Assembly: GCA_023436945.1 (NCBI GenBank)
Contig: JAEZHG010000156.1
Location: forward strand, 1 to 18,311
Length of the DNA: 18,311 nt
DNA from: Pseudomonadota bacterium
GTDB taxonomy: Bacteria > Pseudomonadota > Alphaproteobacteria > Caulobacterales > Caulobacteraceae
Direction of reading: 5' to 3'
Shown: positions 1 to 7,576 of the stretch, in pieces
Layout of the letters: each line of letters begins with the position of its first letter
How positions within the stretch are numbered: the stretch's first letter is position 1
Translations under genes and position numbers: made by a program
The notes under the pieces: model-generated
What the model saw: only the letters and a program-made list of their open reading frames with translations
Databases searched by the model: none
What the model was told of the DNA's origin: nothing

Positions 1-1
1 G

Positions 2-904
2 GGTAGCACCGCTGTCGGTATCGGCGGAAGCATCATGGGCGCGTCCAATATTCCGCAAAAGCCGACGATGATTCAGCCTGATGCCAAAGCGGCGCAAACA
101 CAGCAGTCACCGCAGCGCGCGACCCCCGCCGCTGCGCCCCTTTCGGCCAGACCGGGCCTGATGACCGGATCATTGGTTCCGGGGGCAGGGGTTGTGAAAT
201 CCAAGCCTCAAGCGGAGACCCAGCCCGCGCCCCAACCGGAACCGGCTCCTGAACCGAAAGACGCTATGGTCGAGGCTTCGACCGCCGAGCCGATCTATAC
301 GCTGGAAGTCGAGCCTGTTGTCGCCAAGCGCCGTCCTGTTGCCAGCGAGGCGACCGCGGCAACGCCTGTCGATTCCCGTCGCAAGCCTTCTCGCCTGATG
401 ATTGTCGCCACGGCGGCACTGGTCGCGGCTGCGGGTGCAGCGGCGGTGTGGTGGAGCCAGAAGAACGGGCCGGATTCTGTGCCGGATGCTGTGGCACCTG
501 CTACGGTCCCCGTAGAGGTGACTGCGCCGGATGTGGCCGCGCCTGTCGAAACGACTGTTCCGGCCACAACCGTAGAAACGCCAACCGAGGTCGCGCCCGC
601 ACCTGTTGCGGCCGTAACGCCTGCAACGACGGCTTCGGCCCCTGTTACCCAGCGTCCGCAGACGGCCCCGACAACACATGCGCCAACCAAGATCGCACCT
701 GCCAACACCGCTGCGGCCACACAGCCGACACGCACGGTTCCGCCAATCACGACCATGGTGCCAAGGCCCGAGCCTTCAACGCCGGCTCCGGTCGTTGTGG
801 CTCCGCCTGCGGAGACGGTGCAAGGCCCGCCGCCGACAGCGGCTGCCCCGACGCAGTCCGATCCGGATGCGCCGGTTGTTACCCGTCCGCAGCGACTGGA
901 CTAG
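2..904 (+). CDS. Pro/Ala/Thr-rich single-pass membrane protein, probably 5'-truncated by the window edge
   Basis: No family is recognised. The frame stays open to the left edge with coding-like codons, so the true start may lie outside the window. The first ATG inside is at 35, with a modest GGAAG upstream, and would give 289 aa. Counting from that ATG, residues 1-118 are a hydrophilic region rich in Pro, Ala and Gln. A basic patch (RRKPSR, 115-120) then leads into one hydrophobic helix at about 121-140. Residues 141-289 are a low-complexity Pro/Thr/Ala/Val tail. Positive charges before the helix predict a cytoplasmic N-terminus and a periplasmic tail (inference). The tail looks like a flexible spacer through the cell wall. 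It ends a few bases before the convergent gene at 912-1292, and I see no terminator between them. Confidence 0.65.
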   Translation, partial: GSTAVGIGGSIMGASNIPQKPTMIQPDAKAAQTQQSPQRATPAAAPLSARPGLMTGSLVPGAGVVKSKPQAETQPAPQPEPAPEPKDAMVEASTAEPIYTLEVEPVVAKRRPVASEATAATPVDSRRKPSRLMIVATAALVAAAGAAAVWWSQKNGPDSVPDAVAPATVPVEVTAPDVAAPVETTVPATTVETPTEVAPAPVAAVTPATTASAPVTQRPQTAPTTHAPTKIAPANTAAATQPTRTVPPITTMVPRPEPSTPAPVVVAPPAETVQGPPPTAAAPTQSDPDAPVVTRPQRLD

Positions 905-911
905 GGTTCGC

Positions 912-1292
912 TCAGGAAAGGGTCAGGTAGCCGCGCTCGACCATGCGGCGAAGACCCTCATAGGCTTCGGCCAGTTCCTCATAGGCCACGCGCGATTGCG
1001 TCAGCCGTGTGTAGAGTTCGGGCGAGGGCTGGGCCGCGCCTGAATGGGTCAGTCGCAGCGCCTCCGCGATCCAGCGCGCCCGCGCCTGTGCCGTGCGGGC
1101 GGCCATCTTCTCGAAATCGGCGGTGGTGATCTTGCCGATCGTGTGGGTGATGATCTCGCGGTTGGCCAGATAGGTCGTGTAGTCGATCTGCTCCAACTGT
1201 CCGCGAAGGCGGCGCTGTTCCTGCGGGTCCATGTCCTCGGGCTGGAAATGGTCCTTCTGGCGGCGATAGCTCTGGGTCAGGATGGAAGACAT
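912..1292 (-). CDS. Hypothetical 126-aa helical protein
   Basis: I do not recognise this protein. The frame opens at 1343, but the ATG at 1292 is preferred because GAAAGG lies a few bases upstream of it and the extra N-terminal residues look non-coding. The product is hydrophilic and almost wholly predicted helical, with many Arg, Glu and Gln residues and no cysteine, signal peptide or membrane segment. It should be a small cytoplasmic protein. It converges on the membrane protein to its left and is divergent from the small acidic protein to its right, with about 165 bp between the two starts. Function is unknown. Confidence 0.6.
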   Translation of the reverse strand: MSSILTQSYRRQKDHFQPEDMDPQEQRRLRGQLEQIDYTTYLANREIITHTIGKITTADFEKMAARTAQARARWIAEALRLTHSGAAQPSPELYTRLTQSRVAYEELAEAYEGLRRMVERGYLTLS

Positions 1293-1415
1293 GACGCACC
1301 TTTCATCTCGGGATCGGGTTCGCGAAATGGAAGGCTGGGCCAATCAGGTTAAGCGAGCGTTGCCGTGGCCAAGCGGGGGAACCGCAATCGCCCTTGGACC
1401 ATTTCTTCACCAAGA

Positions 1416-1429
1416 CCCGAAGCGTCGGG
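1416..1429 (+). other. Small hairpin in the leader of the 96-aa gene
   Basis: CCCGA and TCGGG form a 5-bp stem around the tetraloop AGCG, about 28 bases before the start codon at 1457. It could be an mRNA leader hairpin. No T-run follows, so it is not a terminator for either strand. Confidence 0.25.
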
Positions 1430-1456
1430 CCTTTGGATATAAGGAGAAGGTCCAAC

Positions 1457-1747
1457 ATGGTTGATCAGGAAGCCCACGATCTGGCTTGGGAAGAGGCTCT
1501 GGAAGAGTCGATCCGTTTGTTTGAACAGGGTGAATCCCTGAATCAGGAACGTTTTGCAGCGTTGGTGGCCGAGCTTGAAGAGCGTCATGCGGAGATTGCG
1601 TCCATGCCCGCAGATGATCCCCGCGCCCAGAAGATATCGGCTCTTAAAGAACGCGCCGCCTCGCTTGAGGCCAGCGCCCGTGAAGGCACCGGCCCGACCG
1701 ACCAACTGAGCAGCATGCTGGCTCCGCTGACCGGATCGGACGACTAA
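1457..1747 (+). CDS. Hypothetical 96-aa acidic helical protein
   Basis: I recognise no family. The frame opens at 1394, but the ATG at 1457 is preceded by a strong AAGGAGAAGG ribosome-binding site, so this start is chosen. The product is acidic and Glu/Ala/Leu-rich. Two long helices, at about residues 3-47 and 54-77, could form a coiled coil or helical hairpin. There is no signal peptide, cysteine or membrane segment. It ends 17 bp from the convergent end of the polyphosphate kinase gene. Function is unknown; a small cytoplasmic partner protein is possible but nothing in the sequence identifies a partner. Confidence 0.6.
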   Translation: MVDQEAHDLAWEEALEESIRLFEQGESLNQERFAALVAELEERHAEIASMPADDPRAQKISALKERAASLEASAREGTGPTDQLSSMLAPLTGSDD

Positions 1748-1764
1748 GGCACTTTAAGTCAAGG

Positions 1765-2505
1765 TCAGGGGTTCAGATGACCCTTGGCCTTGTCGCCCGA
1801 CATGACGATGTCGCTGTCGGGTTTGGTCAGTTGCAGACCCGGCTTGCCCCAGACCTGAAGGATGTAACGCATGACATTCAGGCGGGCCTGTTTCTTCTTG
1901 TCCGTCTTGATGACGGTCCACGGCGCATAGGAATAGTGGGTCTCGGCCAGCATCTGGTCGCGGGCCTTGGAATAGTCGTCCCAGCGCGCCACCGCTTCCT
2001 GATCCATTGGCGACAGTTTGAAGCGTTTGATCGGGTCCTCGGTGCGCTCTTTCAGGCGCTGGCCCTGTTCCTTCTTGCTGATATCCAGCCACAGCTTGAT
2101 CAGGATGATGCCCGAGTGGGTCAGCATACGCTCGAAATCATCGACCTCGTTGAGGAAGTCGTGATGCTGGTCCGGTGTGCAGAAGCCCATGACCGGCTCG
2201 ACGCCCGCGCGGTTGTACCATGAACGGTTGAAGATCACCGTCTCGCCCGCGGCAGGAAGGTGGGCGACATAGCGCTGGATATACCACTGGGTCGTTTCGC
2301 GCTCGGTCGGCTTGGGCAGGGCAACGACGCGCGTATAGCGCGGGGCCATGTTCTCGGTCAGACGCTTGATCGCCCCGTCCTTGCCCGCCGCATCGCGGCC
2401 TTCAAAGATGATGACGGTCTTGATGCCGTTCTTGATGGCCCAGTCCTGTGTCTCCACGATCTGGAGCTGCAGGGCCTCATAGGCGGCTTCATAGTCTTGG
2501 GACAT
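1765..2505 (-). CDS. ppk2: Polyphosphate kinase 2 (PPK2) family protein
   Basis: This cytoplasmic enzyme transfers phosphate between inorganic polyphosphate and nucleoside diphosphates, and PPK2 enzymes often run in the NTP-forming direction. The 246-aa product has the family's Walker A loop GRDAAGKDG at 36-44. It also has the Walker B-like FNRSWYNRAG at 92-101 with the VEPVMGFC segment just after it, and a Lys/Arg-rich lid region at about 150-168. Length fits a single-domain (class I) PPK2. The start at 2505 is chosen because GGAG lies five bases upstream; an ATG at 2526 has no such site. The first Walker B residue is Asn where I would often expect Asp; I cannot say from this alone whether activity is affected. 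The gene is divergent from the lipoprotein serine hydrolase. Confidence 0.92.
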   Translation of the reverse strand: MSQDYEAAYEALQLQIVETQDWAIKNGIKTVIIFEGRDAAGKDGAIKRLTENMAPRYTRVVALPKPTERETTQWYIQRYVAHLPAAGETVIFNRSWYNRAGVEPVMGFCTPDQHHDFLNEVDDFERMLTHSGIILIKLWLDISKKEQGQRLKERTEDPIKRFKLSPMDQEAVARWDDYSKARDQMLAETHYSYAPWTVIKTDKKKQARLNVMRYILQVWGKPGLQLTKPDSDIVMSGDKAKGHLNP

Positions 2506-2571
2506 GGTGGCTCCGTTCATGGCCATGGGGGTGGCAGTCAGGACAGGGGCTTAGCGTCGCAGTAGTTCCCT

Positions 2572-2587
2572 CTAACGTCCATTTAAC
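2572..2587 (+). promoter_or_regulatory. Possible CtrA-type site (CTAA-N7-TTAAC)
   Basis: The CtrA consensus in Caulobacterales is TTAA-N7-TTAAC. Here CTAA, seven bases, then TTAAC matches all but one position, about 53 bp before the serine hydrolase start at 2640. Spacing suits an activator site. Chance matches of this length are not rare, so this remains tentative. Confidence 0.3.
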
Positions 2588-2639
2588 TTTTCGAGAGCGG
2601 CCAGACTTGTCAAACAGGGCGCGAGTTTGGAGGGGACCG

Positions 2640-3794
2640 ATGCAACAGACGCGACGCAGTATGATGACGTGGGCCGGCGTGACCGGACTGGTTGGTCCGG
2701 GGCTGCTGGGACTGGGGGCCTGTGGGGCCAAGGCGTCCGAGGTTCCAAGCCCGACCGATCCCGTCGAGGCCCAAATCGAGGCCATCCGGCAAGAGGCCAA
2801 GGCGGTGGCCCTTGGCGCAGGTGTCTATGACCGCACGGGTCTGGTGAAATCCTATGTGCGGGGCAAGCGCCGCGCCAATGCCGATGATCTCGCGACGCTG
2901 GATGACCGCTGGCACATCGGCTCCAACACCAAGGCCATGACAGGTGCGCTGTGGGCGCGGTTGGTCGAAAAAGGGCTGGCCCGCTGGGACATGCCCTTGG
3001 GCGAGGCGGTCCAGAAGGCGGGGCTGGGCTTTGGCGGCAATGCGGCATGGGACGGTGTGACGGTCGAGCAGTTGATGCGCCATCGCGGCGGCCTGACCGA
3101 TGCCAGCGTGATTGGCCGCCAGTGGCTGATGACAGCTCGCGATGATCCCCGCAGCCTGAAGGAGCAGCGCGCAGCCATAGCCAAGGCGGCGCTGGAAGCG
3201 GCTCCGGCGGGCGAAGTCGGTGCCTATCAATACGGCAATGCCAACTACATCGTCGCAGGCGCGATCATGGAGGGGCTGTGCGGAACCTCGTGGGAAGAGG
3301 CGATGCAGGCCGAGGTGTTCGGCCCGCTGGGCATGACCCGCTGCGGCTTCGGTGCGCCAAAGGGGGATGCGCCGTGGGGCCACCGCGCCATGATGACCGT
3401 AAAGCTGCCTGTCGATCCGGAAGGGAAGGCGTCGGACAATCCGCTGGCGCTGGGGCCAGCCGGCACAGTCCATGTGACGCTTGAGGACTATGGGCGGTTT
3501 ATTGCCGCCATCCTGAATGGCGGGGGCGACTGGCTGTCGCAGGACAGCGTGCGCCGCCTGACCACTGCGGTCGAGGGCGAGACCTATGCGCTGGGCTGGA
3601 TCGTTCTGTCGCCACAGCCTTGGGCCAAGGGACAGGTGATCGGCCATGAGGGTTCAAATACCCTGTGGCACACGTTTACAGCGCTGGATCTGGATGAAGG
3701 AAAGGCGTGGGTCGCTGTCAGCAATGATGCGGCGGGCGGCGCGCAGGCCTGCCCCCTCGCAGGCGTGGCGCTGGCCAAGGGGGCGACGGTTTAG
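2640..3794 (+). CDS. Serine hydrolase, beta-lactamase (AmpC/penicillin-binding) fold, Tat-type lipoprotein
   Basis: The 384-aa protein has the three signature motifs of the class C beta-lactamase/esterase fold. These are Ser95-x-x-Lys98 (SNTK), Tyr198-x-Asn200 (YGN) and a late His336-x-Gly338 (HEG). Substrate cannot be read from the sequence; the fold covers beta-lactamases, DD-peptidases, esterases and amidases. The N-terminus has a twin arginine (TRRSMM, 4-9), a hydrophobic stretch and a lipobox LGAC with Cys28. This predicts Tat export followed by lipid anchoring. The ATG at 2640 is preceded by GGAGGGG, and upstream in-frame codons look non-coding. It is divergent from ppk2. A long hairpin begins 11 bases after the stop codon. 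Confidence 0.88.
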   Translation: MQQTRRSMMTWAGVTGLVGPGLLGLGACGAKASEVPSPTDPVEAQIEAIRQEAKAVALGAGVYDRTGLVKSYVRGKRRANADDLATLDDRWHIGSNTKAMTGALWARLVEKGLARWDMPLGEAVQKAGLGFGGNAAWDGVTVEQLMRHRGGLTDASVIGRQWLMTARDDPRSLKEQRAAIAKAALEAAPAGEVGAYQYGNANYIVAGAIMEGLCGTSWEEAMQAEVFGPLGMTRCGFGAPKGDAPWGHRAMMTVKLPVDPEGKASDNPLALGPAGTVHVTLEDYGRFIAAILNGGGDWLSQDSVRRLTTAVEGETYALGWIVLSPQPWAKGQVIGHEGSNTLWHTFTALDLDEGKAWVAVSNDAAGGAQACPLAGVALAKGATV

Positions 3795-3805
3795 GAAATC
3801 AGCGG

Positions 3806-3855
3806 GCCTGTTTAGGGAATAACTGAATCATTTCAGTTGACGGCCCTAAAAAGGC
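3806..3855 (+). other. Long composite hairpin between the serine hydrolase and the cold-shock gene
   Basis: The outer arms at 3806-3817 and 3844-3855 (GCCTGTTTAGGG and CCCTAAAAAGGC) match at 11 of 12 positions. Inside them AACTGAA (3821-3827) and TTCAGTT (3832-3838) pair perfectly around a four-base loop. No T-run follows on the plus strand, so it is not a standard intrinsic terminator. It may stabilise the 3' end of the hydrolase mRNA or form the start of the cold-shock leader. Confidence 0.5.
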
Positions 3856-3952
3856 AAGTGACAACGTTATTGCAGTCCGGATATCGCGTGGGGTCCAAAC
3901 TCGCGTTTCTGCTCTTTCTGCTGAACGAGCTGGTCCAGATGGGCTGTCGGGT

Positions 3953-3994
3953 TCTCCTGATGGGAGCCCGCCTGGAAAAGCGCGTTTACGGAGA
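3953..3994 (+). promoter_or_regulatory. Possible anti-Shine-Dalgarno pairing in the cold-shock leader
   Basis: TCTCC at 3953-3957 is exactly complementary to GGAGA at 3990-3994, which is the ribosome-binding site of the gene starting at 4002. The region from 3856 to 4001 has no other gene. This would fit the long, temperature-sensitive leaders known for cspA-type mRNAs, but a five-base match is weak evidence by itself. Confidence 0.3.
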
Positions 3995-4001
3995 CGCAGA
4001 C

Positions 4002-4205
4002 ATGGCGACCGGTACGGTCAAGTGGTTCAACCCGACCAAGGGTTACGGCTTCATTCAACCAGACACCGGTGGTTCGGACGTATTCGTCCACATCACCGCC
4101 GTCCAAAAGGCTGGCCTTGCTGGCCTGGATGACAACGCCAAGGTCGAGTACGAACTCGAAACCCAGCGCGGCAAAACGGCTGCTGTCGAACTGAAAGTCC
4201 TCTAA
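4002..4205 (+). CDS. Cold-shock protein, CspA family
   Basis: This is a 67-aa single cold-shock domain, the standard length for the family. It is an OB-fold nucleic-acid chaperone that binds single-stranded RNA and DNA in the cytoplasm. RNP1 is visible as KGYGFI (residues 13-18) and RNP2 as VFVHI (27-31), after the typical KWFN opening. The frame is open from 3837, but the conserved N-terminus fixes the start at 4002, with GGAG eight bases upstream. The about 150-base leader suggests post-transcriptional control. A strong terminator follows directly. Which member of the Csp set this is cannot be told, and induction by cold is inferred, not seen. Confidence 0.95.
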   Translation: MATGTVKWFNPTKGYGFIQPDTGGSDVFVHITAVQKAGLAGLDDNAKVEYELETQRGKTAAVELKVL

Positions 4206-4235
4206 GACTTCTCGACATCAAGGTTTTGACGGAAA

Positions 4236-4265
4236 CGCGGTAGGCCCAAGGCCTGCCGCGTTTTT
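4236..4265 (+). terminator. Rho-independent terminator after the cold-shock gene
   Basis: An 11-bp stem (4236-4246 with 4250-4260, one T-G wobble) with a CAA loop is followed by TTTTT. It ends three bases before the stop codon of the convergent gluQ gene and may also act partly on that strand. Confidence 0.9.
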
Positions 4266-4267
4266 CT

Positions 4268-5128
4268 TTAGGGGATGATGCCGACCTCGGCGTGGATATC
4301 GGCAGGGGCGACCCCTTGCTCGCGAAGCGCCTTCAGCGTCACTGAGCCGTCGCGCTTGGCAAAGCGTTTGCCGTCAGGCCCGACCAGTAGGCGGTGGTGG
4401 CGATAGGCAGGCTCGTCCCAGCCGAACAGGGTCTGGATCAGGCGCTGAATATGGGTGGCCTCGAACAGGTCCACGCCGCGCACCACGTGGGTAATACCTT
4501 GCAGGGTATCATCGTGGGTACAGGCCAGATGATAGGCCGCGCCGGCATCCTTGCGTGCCAGAACCACATCGCCTGCCGTCTCGGGGCGGGCCTTGATGCG
4601 GCCCGTCTCGCCGTCGGGACCTTCGCCTTCTTCAAAGAAGCTCAGCGCCTCCCACGCCGCGCCGCCCAGCGTCTCGCGGGCGCGGTCGAGTGACAGTCGC
4701 CACGCAAAGGGTTTGCCGCTTTCCAGCAGTTGGGCCTCTTCGTCCGCAGGGTGTGGGCCTGGGCGGGCGGCATCCATTGTGCCGTGGGGCGCATTGCCGA
4801 TGGCGTCGAGGATTTCCTTGCGGGTGCGGAAGCAGCGGTAAACCAGACCGCGCTGACGCAAGGTTTCCACCGCCGCTGCATAGTCGTCGAGATGGTCCGA
4901 CTGGCGGCGCACAGGCATCTCCCACTCAAGGCCCAGCCAGCTCAGGTCTTCATAGATTCCTGTCTCGAACTCGGGCTTGCAGCGGGTGGGGTCGATGTCC
5001 TCGATACGCAGTATGAAACGACCGCCTGTCTGCTTGGCGGCCTGCCATGCGGTCAGCGCCGAAAAGGCATGGCCCTTGTGCAGTCGCCCGGTGGGAGAGG
5101 GCGCAAAGCGGGTGACGAAGCCGCTCAC
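4268..5128 (-). CDS. gluQ: Glutamyl-Q tRNA(Asp) synthetase
   Basis: GluQ activates glutamate and attaches it to queuosine at position 34 of tRNA-Asp. It is a GluRS-like catalytic core without the anticodon-binding domain. The 286-aa length fits. The class I HIGH-type motif is seen as APSPTG (9-14) plus HKGH (17-20). RIEDIDPTR follows at 41-49, and the KMSKS-like loop is KRFAKRD (254-260). The start is GTG at 5128, sharing GTGA with the stop of the upstream gene, so the two are probably translationally coupled. An oddity is that the usual CxC zinc ligands around residue 99 are absent: only Cys99 remains, in YRCFRTRKE. The zinc site is probably lost. Confidence 0.95.
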   Translation of the reverse strand: MSGFVTRFAPSPTGRLHKGHAFSALTAWQAAKQTGGRFILRIEDIDPTRCKPEFETGIYEDLSWLGLEWEMPVRRQSDHLDDYAAAVETLRQRGLVYRCFRTRKEILDAIGNAPHGTMDAARPGPHPADEEAQLLESGKPFAWRLSLDRARETLGGAAWEALSFFEEGEGPDGETGRIKARPETAGDVVLARKDAGAAYHLACTHDDTLQGITHVVRGVDLFEATHIQRLIQTLFGWDEPAYRHHRLLVGPDGKRFAKRDGSVTLKALREQGVAPADIHAEVGIIP

Positions 5129-6252
5129 TGTCTGACGAGCGAGCCGCTGGCCACAGCGCGATCTACCGCCGCGCGGATATCGGCTTCGGGGACAAAGTCG
5201 AACAGGGCGATGATCTCCTCCAGCACAAACTCGGGGCGGCTGTAGGCATAGTGCATAGCATGGGCGACCGGACCGCTGAACAGCGGCGCGGCGATGGGCT
5301 GGACGCGATAGCGGGTCAGCGAGATCGGTTCGGGCAGAGCAAAATCACCAGCGCGCGGGCGCAGGCGATGCTGGGTCATGGCGACCTCGTCGCGGAACTC
5401 AGGCAGGGCGCACAGGGCGGCCAGTTTCTGGCCCAGCATGGCCAGATGGTTCTGCAGGGCCTTGCCGTCCTCCTGCTGTGCCGTCGGGAAATATTTGCGG
5501 AAGGCAGGGTCCTGCATGGCCGCGCTTTCCAGCAGTTTGAAGAGGATGCGGCCATAGAGCGGCGCAATCGACAGGGTGACGTGAAGCGACGCCCCGTCCT
5601 CGGCCAGCGCATCGTGGAACCAGCCGCGCGGCAGATAGAGCACGTCGCCGGGCTTCATGCGCACCTCCTGCATCACAGGACCACAGTTGCGCTGGAACCA
5701 TTGTTGCAGTTCGGGGCCCTTGGCCGGCATCACTACCGGATCGGGCATGCGGTTCTTATAGAGCCGCCACAGCTTCTCGCCCTCGACCTGAACGGCAAAG
5801 ACGTGGTGCAGGTCGAAATGCGCGCCAAAGGCCCGCACGCCCTTGAACGAGCAATAGACATTGGCCCCCATACGGGCGGCGAACTCGGCAGACAGACCTT
5901 CACACAGCTTGGCGATGGCCGGATCCATGCTCTCCAGATCATTGGCGACCAGACTGGAGCCACGCGCCAGTTGCAACTGAACCTTGCGCGGATCGGGGAT
6001 CAAGGCCGTGCCCTTGGCGTTCTCGCGGCAGTACTGGGTCGGGTCCACATTCTGGGTGTTGTGGACCATCTTCAGGGTTTCAGCTGTCCAGTGACCGGAC
6101 TGGTCCAGCAGGCGGTTGAACGCGTCCCAGCCAAACAGGGCCGCCTTCTCCCGCGCGTCCGATGCCGGAATGTGAACCGGAGCCCGATCATGGAAACGGG
6201 CATAGAAGTCTTCAGGGGTAAGCGGACTGATAAGCTGTGCGAAACTGTGCAT
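5125..6252 (-). CDS. JmjC/cupin 2-oxoglutarate Fe(II) oxygenase, ribosomal oxygenase (RoxA/YcfD)-like
   Basis: Proteins of this Cupin_4/JmjC family hydroxylate ribosomal proteins; E. coli YcfD (RoxA) acts on an arginine of L16. This 375-aa product is about the same length as YcfD. The iron triad is visible as His145-x-Asp147 (HFDLHHVF) and His213 in LPRGWFH. A QVEGEKLW strand follows the first motif, as in the family, and the C-terminal third would be the winged-helix part. The frame is open to 6552, but the conserved region begins just after the Met encoded at 6252. No good ribosome-binding site is visible there. It overlaps gluQ by four bases, linking two translation-related modification genes. 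Substrate is inferred from family only. Confidence 0.82.
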   Translation of the reverse strand: MHSFAQLISPLTPEDFYARFHDRAPVHIPASDAREKAALFGWDAFNRLLDQSGHWTAETLKMVHNTQNVDPTQYCRENAKGTALIPDPRKVQLQLARGSSLVANDLESMDPAIAKLCEGLSAEFAARMGANVYCSFKGVRAFGAHFDLHHVFAVQVEGEKLWRLYKNRMPDPVVMPAKGPELQQWFQRNCGPVMQEVRMKPGDVLYLPRGWFHDALAEDGASLHVTLSIAPLYGRILFKLLESAAMQDPAFRKYFPTAQQEDGKALQNHLAMLGQKLAALCALPEFRDEVAMTQHRLRPRAGDFALPEPISLTRYRVQPIAAPLFSGPVAHAMHYAYSRPEFVLEEIIALFDFVPEADIRAAVDRAVASGSLVRQ

Positions 6253-6299
6253 GGCGGCGGACGCTAGCGACGGGCTGGCATTGTGTCGATAGGGGATCG

Positions 6300-6794
6300 T
6301 CAGTCGACAAGGCGTTCTTCGGGACGAATCTGCTGCGGGGGATTGGGGCCGATCGAGGCCGGAACGCCCAGTCGGCAGGCGCTGACGAAGGCGGCGTGTC
6401 TGTCGCTGCTCACAGGCTGGAGTCGATAGGTCTTTCTGTTCACACGAACGACCATCGCGGAGCGCCCGTCGATTGCATGAAGCAGGGCGGGGGATGCTGG
6501 GGCGATCAGCGTCGCCCGTGCTGCATTGGGTCTGTACAGCGGCAGGCTCCATGAACCGATCATGGCCTGCATTGGTGTATCGCCCGTGGCGGGCAGGTTC
6601 AGGCCGCTGACCTGGAAATGCATTTCGCGTCCGGCACAGGTCAGCTGAACCTCGGCAAAGGCTCCGCTGGCCCTGTCGCGGCGGGCGGCACGATAGGTCA
6701 GGGGGGCATTGTCGTCCTGAATGAAATCCCGAACCTGGGCGGGGACAGCAGGCAGGGTCAGGCTCGCGGCCAGAATGATGGCGGCAACAGACAT
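6300..6794 (-). CDS. Secreted hypothetical protein with two conserved cysteines
   Basis: I recognise no named family. The 164-aa product starts with a short signal peptide (hydrophobic residues 3-17, likely cut after PAVPA) and should be periplasmic. GGAGGAG upstream supports the ATG at 6794. The mature part has only Cys53 (in LTCAG) and Cys140 (in VSAC), which could form a disulfide. It resembles the protein at 9043-9603. Both share LTC-x-G, a QV-x-G strand, an MI pair, an Asn-x-x-Thr strand and a final Phe-x-x-Ala-Cys in the same order, so they are probably distant paralogues. It lies just upstream of the oxygenase gene on the same strand and could be co-transcribed. Function is unknown. 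Confidence 0.7.
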   Translation of the reverse strand: MSVAAIILAASLTLPAVPAQVRDFIQDDNAPLTYRAARRDRASGAFAEVQLTCAGREMHFQVSGLNLPATGDTPMQAMIGSWSLPLYRPNAARATLIAPASPALLHAIDGRSAMVVRVNRKTYRLQPVSSDRHAAFVSACRLGVPASIGPNPPQQIRPEERLVD

Positions 6795-6915
6795 GGGCGG
6801 CGCTCCTCCATAAACTATGGCGCTTATCTCATAGGGGACATGAACGGCAGATTGCTCTGCGTCCCGTCCCGCGCTTCACTGCGCCTGACCAGTTTCTCAA
6901 CGCGGGAGGGCGGTG

Positions 6916-7575
6916 ATGGATGCTCGCACGATCAAAGGCCGCCAACTGACCGAAGATATGGCGCGGGCGCGCGAGGCGCTTTGTGACCTCGATCCGCTGC
7001 TGGCCCGCGCCCATCGCCAGACCCCGCCGCTGGAGTGGCGCTTGCGCACGGGCGGCTATGAGGGGCTGTTGCGGATGATCGTGGAGCAGCAGGTCTCGGT
7101 CGCGGCGGCAGCCTCGATCTGGAAGCGTGTGAGCGAGGGACTGGGGGAGGTGACGCCACAGGCGGTTCTGGCGCTCGAACCCGAAGCTCTACGCAGCTTC
7201 GGCTTGTCCGGGCAAAAATCGCTCTATGCCCAGGAGATCGCCCGCGCCCACACTGACGGACGCATCGATTTCGATCATCTGGAGCGCCTGTCCGACGATG
7301 AGGCCATTGCGGCCCTGACCGCCATCAAGGGGGTGGGGCGCTGGACGGCGGAGACCTTCCTGATGTTCTGCGAGGGGCGCACCGATGTGTTTCCGGCGGG
7401 CGATGTGGCTTTGCAAGAGGCGCTGCGCTGGCTGGAGGGTTCGGATGTGCGTCTGAAAGAGAAGGCCTTCTATGCCCGTGCCGACCTTTGGCGACCCCAT
7501 CGCTCTGTTGCGGCACATTTGCTCTGGGGATGGTATGGGGTGGTAAAGCGCGGTGAAGTCGCGCTGGAGGATTGA
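6916..7575 (+). CDS. DNA-3-methyladenine glycosylase II-like (AlkA, HhH-GPD superfamily)
   Basis: This is a base-excision repair enzyme that removes alkylated purines from DNA. The 219-aa product has the IVEQQVSV segment (55-62) typical of AlkA-like proteins. Its helix-hairpin-helix is LTAIKGVGRWTA (134-145), and the expected catalytic aspartate is Asp163 in FPAGDVALQ. It lacks the N-terminal domain of E. coli AlkA, like many short bacterial homologues. The start is ATG at 6916 behind GGGAGGG; a GTG directly before it is an alternative. The stop lies one base before the next start, so it is probably co-transcribed with the TRIC-type gene. No Ada box or LexA-like site is evident upstream. Confidence 0.9.
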   Translation: MDARTIKGRQLTEDMARAREALCDLDPLLARAHRQTPPLEWRLRTGGYEGLLRMIVEQQVSVAAAASIWKRVSEGLGEVTPQAVLALEPEALRSFGLSGQKSLYAQEIARAHTDGRIDFDHLERLSDDEAIAALTAIKGVGRWTAETFLMFCEGRTDVFPAGDVALQEALRWLEGSDVRLKEKAFYARADLWRPHRSVAAHLLWGWYGVVKRGEVALED

Positions 7576-7576
7576 T

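Noticed and set aside
2610..3647. 345-codon antisense frame over the lipoprotein serine hydrolase
   Set aside because: Low-complexity His/Arg/Gln-rich translation typical of antisense frames; the sense gene carries all active-site motifs.
2640..3794. Antibiotic-resistance beta-lactamase
   Set aside because: The fold motifs are shared with peptidases and esterases; a Tat lipoprotein of this type cannot be assigned to drug resistance from sequence alone.
6253..6552. 100-codon N-terminal extension of the oxygenase gene
   Set aside because: The extension is Arg/Ser/Pro-rich, has no family similarity, and covers the end of the neighbouring secreted-protein gene.
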